Shown here in pieces: positions 1 to 6,430 of a stretch of DNA of 9,045 bases (the stretch's first letter is position 1; each line of letters opens with the position of its first letter). Position numbers and translations under genes: made by a program. The notes below the pieces were generated by a model. The model was not told the origin of the DNA, ran no database searches, and saw only the letters and a program-made list of their open reading frames with translations. The DNA is from Candidatus Bathyarchaeota archaeon (GTDB lineage Archaea > Thermoproteota > Bathyarchaeia > 40CM-2-53-6), in assembly GCA_005882955.1 (NCBI GenBank), contig VBBB01000153.1, positions 1 to 9,045 on the forward strand. The letters are read 5' to 3'.

Positions 1-75
1 AATCCAGACGTACCAGAGGAGCATGGGCTTCGCTCCGACCATGTTAGCCGCTTCATCACGACCCTCTCCCCGCAT
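1..75 (-). CDS. Possible 5' end of a minus-strand gene running off the left edge
   Basis: Reading the minus strand from the ATG at 75 gives 25 open codons to the window edge, beginning MRGEGRDEAANMVGAKP and continuing into a hydrophobic stretch (MLLWYVWI) that could start a membrane segment. A T-rich TATA-like element lies about 29 bases upstream of this ATG, the spacing expected for a leaderless archaeal transcript. A GTG directly before the ATG is an alternative start. Only 25 residues are visible, so no family can be named, and the frame could be open by chance. The promoter spacing is the main support. Confidence 0.35.
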   Translation of the reverse strand, partial: MRGEGRDEAANMVGAKPMLLWYVWI

Positions 76-99
76 CACTACTAATGCTGGTGTAACTCG

Positions 100-108
100 A
101 TAAAAAAT
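100..108 (-). promoter_or_regulatory. TATA-like element between divergent genes
   Basis: On the minus strand this reads ATTTTTTAT. It sits about 25-33 bases upstream of the minus-strand ATG at 75, which fits a leaderless start. Because such AT-rich elements are weakly directional, it could also serve the plus-strand gene at 165 with a leader of about 35 bases. No stronger TATA box is visible between the two genes. Confidence 0.35.
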
Positions 109-164
109 CAACCAGTAACACGTCCCGGAAAGGACGCCTTGGATCGGAAGATTCCGGACACTCC

Positions 165-701
165 TTGGGGGTCCGAAAGAAGATTGCTGTCTCAATAGTC
201 CTCATTATCGTTGTCGCCTTCGCGGTCTGGCAGTTCACAAGTCCCCAGCTACTCCCTATGGTGGGAGGCAAGTACTCAGCGTTCGGACCGTACTCGAACC
301 GGGGAAGCTGGACCATCATGGAAACGATGAGGTATGGCAGCGCATACCTGGCCATTTCAATATCAAACGTAACTTTCCCGCGAACAGGCATAGGAACAGA
401 CTACTCGCTCGTCATCAGCGACGTGAACCAGACGCTCACAAATTCGATCGTGAAAGGCTTCGGAGTGCGAGTAACAAGTTTGAGCATTCAGGATAGCGTT
501 GACGGATCAACCTCGGCCTGGGGGAATGGACACGCTGTGAGCGACGCGGTCCAAGCGACCAGTATCTTCTTCTTCCGCACCTCGACTAACCACATGCTAC
601 GGTTCGCCATAGCGTTTCAGCTGTATGATCTCTTACCGCTCGGCTCCATCCCGGACCAGACGGTGACGGACTCTTTCAACATAACTCAGACCGTTCTCTA
701 G
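165..701 (+). CDS. Membrane-anchored or exported protein of unknown function
   Basis: The product is 178 residues. A short basic start (VRKK, residues 3-6) is followed by a strongly hydrophobic segment at residues 7-24 (IAVSIVLIIVVAFAVWQF), so it is either an uncleaved N-terminal anchor or a signal peptide. The remaining 150 or so residues are hydrophilic, rich in Ser, Thr and beta-prone stretches, with no cysteines, and should lie outside the cell. Three N-glycosylation sequons are present (N68-V-T, N88-Q-T, N172-I-T), which suits an archaeal surface protein. The start is the TTG at 165: the frame is open back to a TAA at 93, but no other ATG, GTG or TTG precedes it, and TTG starts recur in this window. 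I do not recognise the family. The methyltransferase gene follows 56 bases downstream with no evident functional link. Confidence 0.7.
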   Translation: MGVRKKIAVSIVLIIVVAFAVWQFTSPQLLPMVGGKYSAFGPYSNRGSWTIMETMRYGSAYLAISISNVTFPRTGIGTDYSLVISDVNQTLTNSIVKGFGVRVTSLSIQDSVDGSTSAWGNGHAVSDAVQATSIFFFRTSTNHMLRFAIAFQLYDLLPLGSIPDQTVTDSFNITQTVL

Positions 702-757
702 ACTCTACCGGCTAAGCATTATGTAGCCCGAATCGGATCTGGTTTTTCGATCATCCC

Positions 758-1387
758 GTGTCGATAACATACGATTACATTGACGATTACTTGTACCGGC
801 TTGCCGCACCTCGAGATCCTCTACTGGAGAAGATGGAAGAATATGCAGATTCCAACGCCATCCCGATTATAGGACCATTAGTCGGGAGGCTGCTCTACAA
901 CCTAGCCAAGACAAGCCAGAGCAGAAAGGTTCTAGAGATTGGAACCGCGATAGGCTACTCAGGGATCTGGCTGGCCCGCGCTGTAGCTCCACTGAAGGGC
1001 AATGTAACAACGATCGACATGGACCCCGAGCGGGTCAAGATTGCCAAGAAGAATATTTCCGATGCGGGACTGGAACGCGTAGTGAAAGTAATCGAGGGCA
1101 ACGCTCTCAAAGTCCTACCAACGTTAAAGGAAGAGTTCGACATGATTTTTCTAGACTCCGACAAGGACGTTTATCCTGACGCATTCAAAATGTCTCTACC
1201 CATGCTTCGAAAGGGGGGCTTGTTCGTCGCGGACAACGCTCTGTGGGGAGGAGATGTGGCTAAGGGTGGCAAGTCGAAGGATACGCAGTCTATGATCAAA
1301 TTCAATCGCTTAGTCTCGGAATCTCCCGGAATGTCAACTGTGATCGTCCCACTCCGCGACGGCGTATTGGTTAGTCTGAAGGAGTAG
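758..1387 (+). CDS. SAM-dependent O-methyltransferase, cation-dependent caffeoyl-CoA/catechol type
   Basis: The product is 209 residues, the usual length of the family 3 O-methyltransferases (COG4122, YrrM/CCoAOMT-like). The order of motifs is complete: SAM-binding motif I VLEIGTAIGYSG at 58-69, the acidic residue ending strand 2 in TIDMDPERV (85-93), GNALKVLP at 114-121, FDMIFLDSDKDVYPDAF at 127-143, and VADNALWGG at 157-165. By analogy with plant CCoAOMT, D133, D159 and N160 are the expected divalent-metal ligands, so the enzyme looks catalytically competent. The family methylates one hydroxyl of vicinal diols such as catechols. The natural archaeal substrate is not apparent here. The start is GTG at 758; a T-rich TTTTTCGAT lies just upstream. 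The protein is cytoplasmic, with no signal peptide. Confidence in the enzyme class is high and in the substrate low. Confidence 0.92.
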   Translation: MSITYDYIDDYLYRLAAPRDPLLEKMEEYADSNAIPIIGPLVGRLLYNLAKTSQSRKVLEIGTAIGYSGIWLARAVAPLKGNVTTIDMDPERVKIAKKNISDAGLERVVKVIEGNALKVLPTLKEEFDMIFLDSDKDVYPDAFKMSLPMLRKGGLFVADNALWGGDVAKGGKSKDTQSMIKFNRLVSESPGMSTVIVPLRDGVLVSLKE

Positions 1388-1465
1388 CTGTCTCTGGCTG
1401 TCGCGAGAACCATTGCAGTTGACGACGCATGCAACCATAGTCGGTGCTGTCGAACGTACTCCACA

Positions 1466-1474
1466 TTTTTATAC
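1466..1474 (+). promoter_or_regulatory. Archaeal TATA box upstream of nrdJ
   Basis: The sequence TTTTTATAC is the clearest archaeal TATA box in the window. Transcription would be expected to start about 25 bases downstream, near 1495-1500, giving nrdJ a leader of roughly 60-75 bases. That leader contains the hairpin at 1530-1546 and the ribosome binding site at 1555-1560. Confidence 0.65.
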
Positions 1475-1529
1475 GAATCTGTACAAATCTCTTTAATCCA
1501 GTGGTGCAAGGTGATAGGATACTTCCTCG

Positions 1530-1546
1530 GTTTTCATCGAGAAAAC
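1530..1546 (+). repeat. Perfect 6-bp inverted repeat in the nrdJ leader
   Basis: GTTTTC and GAAAAC flank the 5-base spacer ATCGA, 26 bases before the nrdJ ATG and downstream of the predicted transcription start. It could be an operator or a weak mRNA hairpin; its stem is AT-rich. A similar element with the same ATCGAGAAA core lies just upstream of the minus-strand gene that starts at 4733. Confidence 0.4.
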
Positions 1547-1571
1547 AGGACGGGAAGGAGTGTCAAGTAAA

Positions 1572-4319
1572 ATGGAAACACATCAAATACCGAAGGTCCC
1601 CGGAGGGGAGTTCAGATACCAGAGACTCTACACGAAACTGGGCGTCCATCCCTACGACGCGGTAAAATGGGAAACACGAGACGCCGTAATTACCGACGCT
1701 AAGGGTCAGATTATTTTCGAGCAAAAAGGCGTCGAGACCCCGTCTCTCTGGTCCCAGACCGCAACCAACATTGTAGCTTCGAAATATTTCCGTGGACGCC
1801 TTGGGACCCGCGAGAGAGAATCCAGCGTCCGCCAATTGCTAGACCGGGTTGCAAAGACGATAACGAAATGGGGCGTGAAGGGTCAGTATTTCCTGGACGA
1901 GGAAGAGGCTCAGATATTCGAGGCCGAGCTTACTCACATTCTTCTCAACCAGATGGCCGCATTCAACAGCCCAGTCTGGTTCAACGTCGGCGTTGAGGAT
2001 CGTCCCCAATGCTCAGCCTGTTTCATCAACTCAGTCAGAGACGACATGCGGTCGATAATGCAGCTCGCCATGACCGAAGGAATGCTGTTCAAGTACGGAT
2101 CCGGAACAGGATCCAACCTATCCGCGCTCCGCTCCTCGAAAGAGCACCTCTCCACCGGCGGAAAAGCGAGTGGACCCGTATCCTTCATGAAAGGCTACGA
2201 CGCCTTCGCGGGAGTCATAAAATCCGGCGGCCGGACCCGACGAGCGGCTAAGATGGTCATTCTGAATGCGGATCATCCGGATGTTGTCGAATTCATCTGG
2301 TCAAAGGCGAACGAGGAGAAGAAAGCTTGGGCGCTCATAGACGCGGGCTACGATGGGGCTGTTGACGGCGAGGCCTATGGCTCTGTCTTCTTTCAGAACG
2401 CGAACCACAGCGTCCGCGTGACCGACGACTTCATGCACGCGGTCACCGACAACAAAGAATGGCAGACCCACTACATCACCAACCACAAGGTCGCAGACAC
2501 TTACAAGGCGCGCGATCTCATGCGGCAGATGGCTGAGGCAGCCTACATCTGCGGAGACCCAGGAATACAGTTCGACACCACAGTCAACGAATGGAACCCC
2601 TGCTCCAACACTGACCGGATCAACGCTTCCAATCCATGCTCCGAGTACATGTTCCTAGACGATTCCGCCTGCAACCTTGCATCGTTGAACTTGATGAAGT
2701 TCAGAACTCGCGAGGGAGAGTTCGATGTCGACTCGTTCAAGCATGCTGTCGAGATAGTCATCACAGCCCAGGAGATTCTGGTCGATAATGCGAGCTATCC
2801 GACTCCGGGGATTGAGAAGAACAGCCACGATTATCGTCCGCTGGGAATGGGCTACGCAAACCTAGGGGCACTGCTAATGTCGCGGGGTCTCGCCTATGAC
2901 AGCGATAAGGGTAGAAACCTCTCGGCCGCCATCTCAGCCCTGATGTCCGGACACGCCTACGCAACCTCATCACTCATCGCTAAGAGGCTGGGACCTTTCA
3001 GAGGCTACCCGAGCAACGAGAAACCATTCCTCAACGTCATCGGAATGCATAGATCCCACGCTGGCAAGATTCCCCGCGAGGATGTTCCGAAGGATCTGGT
3101 CGATGCAGCGGTACGGTCCTGGGACGAAGCCTTGTCGCTTGGGGAGCGGTTCGGCTTCAAGAACGCGCAGATATCCGTGATCGCGCCGACGGGGACGATA
3201 GCGTTCATGATGGACTGCGACACGACGGGCATCGAACCAGACATTGCCCTAGTCAAGTACAAGTGGCTAGTAGGCGGTGGAGTCATCAAGATAGTCAACG
3301 GCACTGTTCCAGAGGCCTTGAGGAGACTCGGATACTCCACAAGCCAGACGGACGAGATTCTACATTACCTCCAAGACAACGACACGATTGAGGGCGCTCC
3401 ACATCTAAAGCCGGAGCACCTCGCTGTCTTCGACTGCGCCTTCAAGCCGTCCAAGGGATCCCGAAGCATCCATTACATGGGACATGTGAAGATGATGAGC
3501 GCAGTCCAGCCGTTCATCTCGGGAGCGATATCGAAGACAGTGAACATGCCGAACAGCGTGACAGTAGACGAGATTATGCAGACCTATGTGAACTCGTGGA
3601 AGATGGGCTTGAAGGCTATCGCGATCTACCGGGACGGGTCCAAGAGGACACAGCCATTGACGACGAGCCTCGACGAGAAAGACAAGATCAAGCCGCTTGA
3701 GAAGGTGGCTTACAAGCCTCTACGGAAACGGTTGCCCGACCAGCGCGATGCGACGATTCACAAGTTCAGCATCAACGGGAACGAGGGATACTTGATGGTG
3801 GGACTGTACGCTGATGGATCTCCAGGCGAGATCTTTGTCGTCATGTCGAAAGAAGGCAGCACTATATCAGGACTGATGGACGCATTCGCCACATCCATAT
3901 CGATCGCACTACAATACGGCGTTCCACTGAGGGTCCTCGTTAACAAGTTCATCCACACCCGGTTCGAGCCGGCAGGGATGACGAACAATCCAGAGATTAG
4001 ATTCGCAAAATCCGTGGTAGACTACATCTTCAGATATCTCGGACTCAAGTATCTCTCAAAAGAGGACCAGGACGCGATGGGCTTGGCGAAGACTATGGTC
4101 GAGAACCATGAGACTCAAGCTAAGCTCGTCGAGCCAGCCCAGAAGCCGGCAGAACAGAGAGTCGTGGAACACGAATCGGCCAGTCGCCTGGAACCGGATT
4201 TATTGACGTTCGATCCCCAGTCAGATGCACCTGCGTGCGACAATTGTGGCATGATCATGGTGCGTGCTGGGTCTTGCTACAAGTGTCTCAACTGCGGCAA
4301 CACCAGCGGTTGCGGCTAG
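1572..4319 (+). CDS. nrdJ: Adenosylcobalamin-dependent (class II) ribonucleotide reductase
   Basis: This enzyme reduces ribonucleotides to deoxyribonucleotides using a 5'-deoxyadenosyl radical from coenzyme B12, independent of oxygen. Residues below are counted from a possible GTG at 1560. An N-terminal segment (20-80, with VETPSLWSQ) leads into the ten-stranded barrel. The redox cysteine of CSACFINS is C154, the radical-site motif NPCSE gives N358, C360 and E362, and ACNLASLNL supplies the partner cysteine C371. APTGTI is at 542-547. A TSCPD-type domain spans about 733-830, and a low-complexity linker follows. The C-terminal arm carries C893, C896, C906, C909, C912 and C918 and resembles the usual Cys-rich tail that re-reduces the active site or binds zinc. 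No ATP-cone is seen. The ATG at 1572 is preferred because AAGGAG at 1555-1560 lies 11 bases before it; the GTG would add four residues. The length, about 915 residues, fits the long-form bacterial and archaeal NrdJ. Confidence 0.97.
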   Translation: METHQIPKVPGGEFRYQRLYTKLGVHPYDAVKWETRDAVITDAKGQIIFEQKGVETPSLWSQTATNIVASKYFRGRLGTRERESSVRQLLDRVAKTITKWGVKGQYFLDEEEAQIFEAELTHILLNQMAAFNSPVWFNVGVEDRPQCSACFINSVRDDMRSIMQLAMTEGMLFKYGSGTGSNLSALRSSKEHLSTGGKASGPVSFMKGYDAFAGVIKSGGRTRRAAKMVILNADHPDVVEFIWSKANEEKKAWALIDAGYDGAVDGEAYGSVFFQNANHSVRVTDDFMHAVTDNKEWQTHYITNHKVADTYKARDLMRQMAEAAYICGDPGIQFDTTVNEWNPCSNTDRINASNPCSEYMFLDDSACNLASLNLMKFRTREGEFDVDSFKHAVEIVITAQEILVDNASYPTPGIEKNSHDYRPLGMGYANLGALLMSRGLAYDSDKGRNLSAAISALMSGHAYATSSLIAKRLGPFRGYPSNEKPFLNVIGMHRSHAGKIPREDVPKDLVDAAVRSWDEALSLGERFGFKNAQISVIAPTGTIAFMMDCDTTGIEPDIALVKYKWLVGGGVIKIVNGTVPEALRRLGYSTSQTDEILHYLQDNDTIEGAPHLKPEHLAVFDCAFKPSKGSRSIHYMGHVKMMSAVQPFISGAISKTVNMPNSVTVDEIMQTYVNSWKMGLKAIAIYRDGSKRTQPLTTSLDEKDKIKPLEKVAYKPLRKRLPDQRDATIHKFSINGNEGYLMVGLYADGSPGEIFVVMSKEGSTISGLMDAFATSISIALQYGVPLRVLVNKFIHTRFEPAGMTNNPEIRFAKSVVDYIFRYLGLKYLSKEDQDAMGLAKTMVENHETQAKLVEPAQKPAEQRVVEHESASRLEPDLLTFDPQSDAPACDNCGMIMVRAGSCYKCLNCGNTSGCG

Positions 4320-4733
4320 AACCGGCAGATTTCCTCCGGAGAATCCTTTCCAGAAACCAGTTTTGTGGGTGTGGGAATAGTTTAGATCGAACTTCGTCAT
4401 TATCTTCAGAATCATCTTGTCCGGGTCCGCCGAACGATCAAGCGAGAGGCCAAGGGACCTTCTTCCGGAAATAGGAACCGTCACCATTCTCAGTCCTTTA
4501 TGTGTGACGCATACAGACTCTGCGGGTCCGAACAATTGGTCCATCTGCCTAGCCATCTCAGTAACGACGCTTACCCAGAAACCAATCTTCTTCTGAAGAT
4601 CACCGCTCTGGCTAAAGATGTTCTTTGTCCTAGCAGCTTCCGCGTAACCTGTAACTTCTGCTCCTTCTATGAACGTTGCAACCCTGATCGCTTGATCTGA
4701 CTCTAGAATCTGTTTTGCAGATCCTGTTAGCAT
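4221..4733 (-). CDS. Small thaumarchaeal-type protein (resembles DUF6659), with an extended C-terminus
   Basis: Residues 1-116 look like a genuine small cytosolic domain: ILESDQAIRVATFIEG at 9-24, a helical middle with FWVSVVTEMARQ (52-63), then beta-rich KGLRMVTVPISG (79-90) and SLGLSLDRSADPDKMILKIM (93-112). This layout recalls a family common in Nitrososphaeria (DUF6659-like, perhaps roadblock-like in fold), whose members are about 110-130 residues and of unknown role. That match is from memory. The ATG at 4733 is preceded in frame by a TAG 12 bases upstream, so it is the first possible ATG. No strong ribosome binding site is visible. From residue 117 the frame continues for 54 more residues before a stop at 4221, and the last 33 codons lie antisense to the end of nrdJ. 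That tail does not resemble the family and may be read-through of a lost stop. Opposite-strand frames here look less protein-like. Confidence 0.62.
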   Translation of the reverse strand: MLTGSAKQILESDQAIRVATFIEGAEVTGYAEAARTKNIFSQSGDLQKKIGFWVSVVTEMARQMDQLFGPAESVCVTHKGLRMVTVPISGRRSLGLSLDRSADPDKMILKIMTKFDLNYSHTHKTGFWKGFSGGNLPVLAATAGVAAVETLVARPSTHHDHATIVARRCI

Positions 4734-4991
4734 CGCGTTCTTTTTCTATCGAGAAATTCTGAGGCCCAGAGTTCTGATCGACATTTGGGGATGTAAAGGC
4801 CGGAGACTTTGGGAGCGTCCTTCACTTTGTTTTTCTTGTACCTGCTCTAAACGCAAAGAGTTACGTGCAAAGTCGAGACACGCTTCGCGCCTTGAGGCTC
4901 CATGTATCCCAATCCATCACGCTCCAGTTACGAGATAGTTAATCACGACTGAAACTCTTCTTCACTAACTCCCTGAGCACTGAATCCCTTT
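4734..4991. other. Divergent intergenic region, 258 bases
   Basis: This gap separates the minus-strand gene at 4733 from the plus-strand signalling operon, so it must hold two promoters. On its left edge TTTCT-ATCG-AGAAA (4743-4756) forms a perfect 5-bp inverted repeat. A possible plus-strand TATA element is the AT-rich stretch GATAGTTAAT at about 4933-4942, which would give a leader of about 30 bases for the TTG at 4992. No tRNA, open gene or larger repeat was found. Assigning the promoters is inference. Confidence 0.4.
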
Positions 4992-5336
4992 TTGGACGAG
5001 AAATGGTTGGAACCCAAAACGGATTTCTCCAGCATATTTCAAGACTCAGTCAAGGAGGGTTTGCGCAATACTCTTGGAGAAACAGTCATGCTAACAATCC
5101 TTCCACTTCTCAAACAGTCCCTTCAGACGTACGCTGAGAAACCTAGCGAGTTTCACCGAGAGCTCCAGTTCTACTTTGGGTTCGGAGCCTTGACATTGGA
5201 ACGGATGATAGTGAAAGAGCTCTTCCAGAAGCTGAGTCTTCACTACACATCGAGTAGCGAACTCGACTTCGAAACTTCTATCGGGCTTGCAAGGAAGGAT
5301 CTTTCCTTTGTTCAAAGGGGAGTGGTGAGAAAATGA
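4992..5336 (+). CDS. Small NitrOD5-like protein, first gene of the signalling operon
   Basis: The product is 114 residues, mostly helical, with no signal peptide and no cysteine. The pattern SVKEGLRNTLGETVMLTILPLL (about residues 19-40), then KPSEFHRELQFYFGFG (50-65) and LERMIVKELFQKLSL (68-82), resembles the archaeal NitrOD5 output domain: a helical start with a conserved Leu-Gly, a Lys-Pro-x-x-Phe loop, and an Ile-Val-Lys-x-Leu helix. This is recognised from memory and should be treated as tentative. Such small proteins occur alone or fused to signalling domains in TACK archaea; their mechanism is unknown to me. The start is TTG at 4992, because a TGA at 4974 closes the frame upstream; TTG at 5007 is an alternative. 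Its TGA overlaps the ATG of the next gene (ATGA), implying translational coupling. Confidence 0.75.
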   Translation: MDEKWLEPKTDFSSIFQDSVKEGLRNTLGETVMLTILPLLKQSLQTYAEKPSEFHRELQFYFGFGALTLERMIVKELFQKLSLHYTSSSELDFETSIGLARKDLSFVQRGVVRK

Positions 5337-5647
5337 CTGCGGAAAACAGACTCTTTGAGATGCTAATCTCGACGGAGGTCAAGGGGGACCTTCTAGTCCT
5401 GTTCCACAAGAACCCGGGACTTATAGACACGCATGAGGGAGTTGCTAGGAGAATCGGGAGAATTGCCAACTCTATCGAGGCAGATGTCAGAGACTTAGTC
5501 ACTCTGGGAATCCTCAAAGTTCGGCAGATAGGAAGCCGCGATGTCCTCCTCTTCGACCGGTCGAAGGACCGCGAGACTCAGGAAACCATCGTCAATCACC
5601 TGAAGACGCTCAAAACAAGAATGGAGGCTAGGGATGGCCCGCAATAA
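5333..5647 (+). CDS. Winged-helix DNA-binding protein of the KaiC operon
   Basis: The product is 104 residues and mainly one winged helix-turn-helix domain. A first helix includes TEVKGDLLVLFHKN (14-27), a second THEGVARRIG (33-42), and the likely recognition helix spans about 46-59 (SIEADVRDLVTLGI). The hairpin wing follows at 60-76 (LKVRQIGSRDVLLFDR), and a helical tail (81-100) may dimerise. This is the arrangement of ArsR/MarR-like archaeal regulators, with 'level GIL then basic wing' spacing. It starts four bases inside the upstream gene and ends 14 bases inside the KaiC-like gene, so the three are surely co-translated. It probably regulates its own operon or couples the ATPase to transcription; neither is shown. 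No metal-binding cysteines are present. Confidence 0.85.
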   Translation: MTAENRLFEMLISTEVKGDLLVLFHKNPGLIDTHEGVARRIGRIANSIEADVRDLVTLGILKVRQIGSRDVLLFDRSKDRETQETIVNHLKTLKTRMEARDGPQ

Positions 5648-6419
5648 GACTGGAATTCCTGAGCTGGATGAGATGCTCCGCGGCGGATTCATGGATAAGG
5701 ATGCGGTAATGATAGCTGGAAGCGCAGGAACCGGAAAGACCACCCTCGCTCTCGAATATCTAGTGAATGGCGCAACTCAGTTCGGCGAGCCTGGAATATA
5801 CCTCACATTCGAACAACTCCCAGACCAGATCTATCGCGATGCAGAAAACTTCGGCTGGGACCTAAGAAAGCTAGAGGCCGAAAACAAGCTGAGAGTCGTG
5901 TGCACCAGCCCTGATCTCCTCCTAGAGCCCGATGGAGAAGAACAGTTACTCGGAGAGACGATCAAGGAATTGCAGCCGCGAAGAATGGTAATCGATTCTC
6001 TCAACCATTTGGAAATGTATGTGCCGCAGGGAGATCTTCGCAAAGAGGCCTACCGGATACTCATGTACATCAAGACACGGGGAATCAGTCCCCTAATCGT
6101 TTGGGAGGCGCAGCAGGAAGTAGACAGTTCCTACTCGGTAACACAGACCGGCATGAGCTTTCTCATCGACTGCCTGGTCCTGTTGAAATTCGTGGAGATC
6201 GACTCGTCAATCAAAAAGGCTCTCGCGATAATGAAGATGAGGGGCAGCGACCATGACAAGCATTTGAGAGAATACGAGATAACAGCTCACGGATTGAGAG
6301 TAGCAGCACCCTTCTCAGGATATGAGGGGATCATAACGGGTTCCCCTCACAGGTCACTGACACAAGAGGTCGCCGGAGCTTGGGACGACGCGTTCACAAG
6401 AACGAAACATAAGCAATAG
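5634..6419 (+). CDS. KaiC/RAD55-family RecA-like ATPase, single domain
   Basis: The product is 261 residues, one KaiC domain rather than the tandem pair of cyanobacterial KaiC. It opens with TGIPELDEMLRGGF (6-19), then the Walker A motif GSAGTGKTT (29-37) and YLTFEQLPDQIYRDAENFGW (56-75), which corresponds to the KaiC region carrying two catalytic glutamates; here the pair is E60-Q61. The Walker B strand RRMVIDSL (116-123) carries D121. KMRGSDHDKHLREYEIT (201-217) is the conserved C-terminal segment of archaeal KaiC homologs. Archaeal members act as signalling hubs, and the neighbours (winged helix before, membrane sensor after) fit that role. A strong GGAGG at 5623-5627 sits six bases before the ATG, inside the upstream gene. 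A circadian function should not be assumed, since no KaiB is in the window. Confidence 0.93.
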   Translation: MARNKTGIPELDEMLRGGFMDKDAVMIAGSAGTGKTTLALEYLVNGATQFGEPGIYLTFEQLPDQIYRDAENFGWDLRKLEAENKLRVVCTSPDLLLEPDGEEQLLGETIKELQPRRMVIDSLNHLEMYVPQGDLRKEAYRILMYIKTRGISPLIVWEAQQEVDSSYSVTQTGMSFLIDCLVLLKFVEIDSSIKKALAIMKMRGSDHDKHLREYEITAHGLRVAAPFSGYEGIITGSPHRSLTQEVAGAWDDAFTRTKHKQ

Positions 6420-6430
6420 GGGATGCAAGT

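Noticed and set aside
56..391. Minus-strand frame of 111 codons opposite the exported protein
   Set aside because: Its translation has no coherent domain pattern, whereas the plus-strand frame has a clear N-terminal anchor and sequons.
1388..1571. Cobalamin riboswitch before the B12-dependent reductase
   Set aside because: The leader after the predicted transcription start is only about 70 bases, too short for a B12 riboswitch, and no conserved B12-box was seen.
1572..1860. N-terminal ATP-cone in the ribonucleotide reductase
   Set aside because: The N-terminus goes directly into the segment preceding the catalytic barrel; no ATP-cone motifs are visible, as is common for this long NrdJ type.
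4235..4700. Two plus-strand frames after the nrdJ stop
   Set aside because: Their translations are low in recognisable pattern, while the minus-strand frame over the same bases encodes a family-like domain.
4780..4960. tRNA or small structured RNA in the divergent gap
   Set aside because: A short GCCT-TG-AGGC inverted repeat occurs near 4890, but no cloverleaf, T-loop or anticodon arm could be assembled.
5634..6419. Circadian clock KaiC
   Set aside because: There is one domain only, no KaiB or KaiA nearby, and no sign of the C-terminal KaiC phosphorylation region; a general archaeal signalling KaiC homolog fits better.
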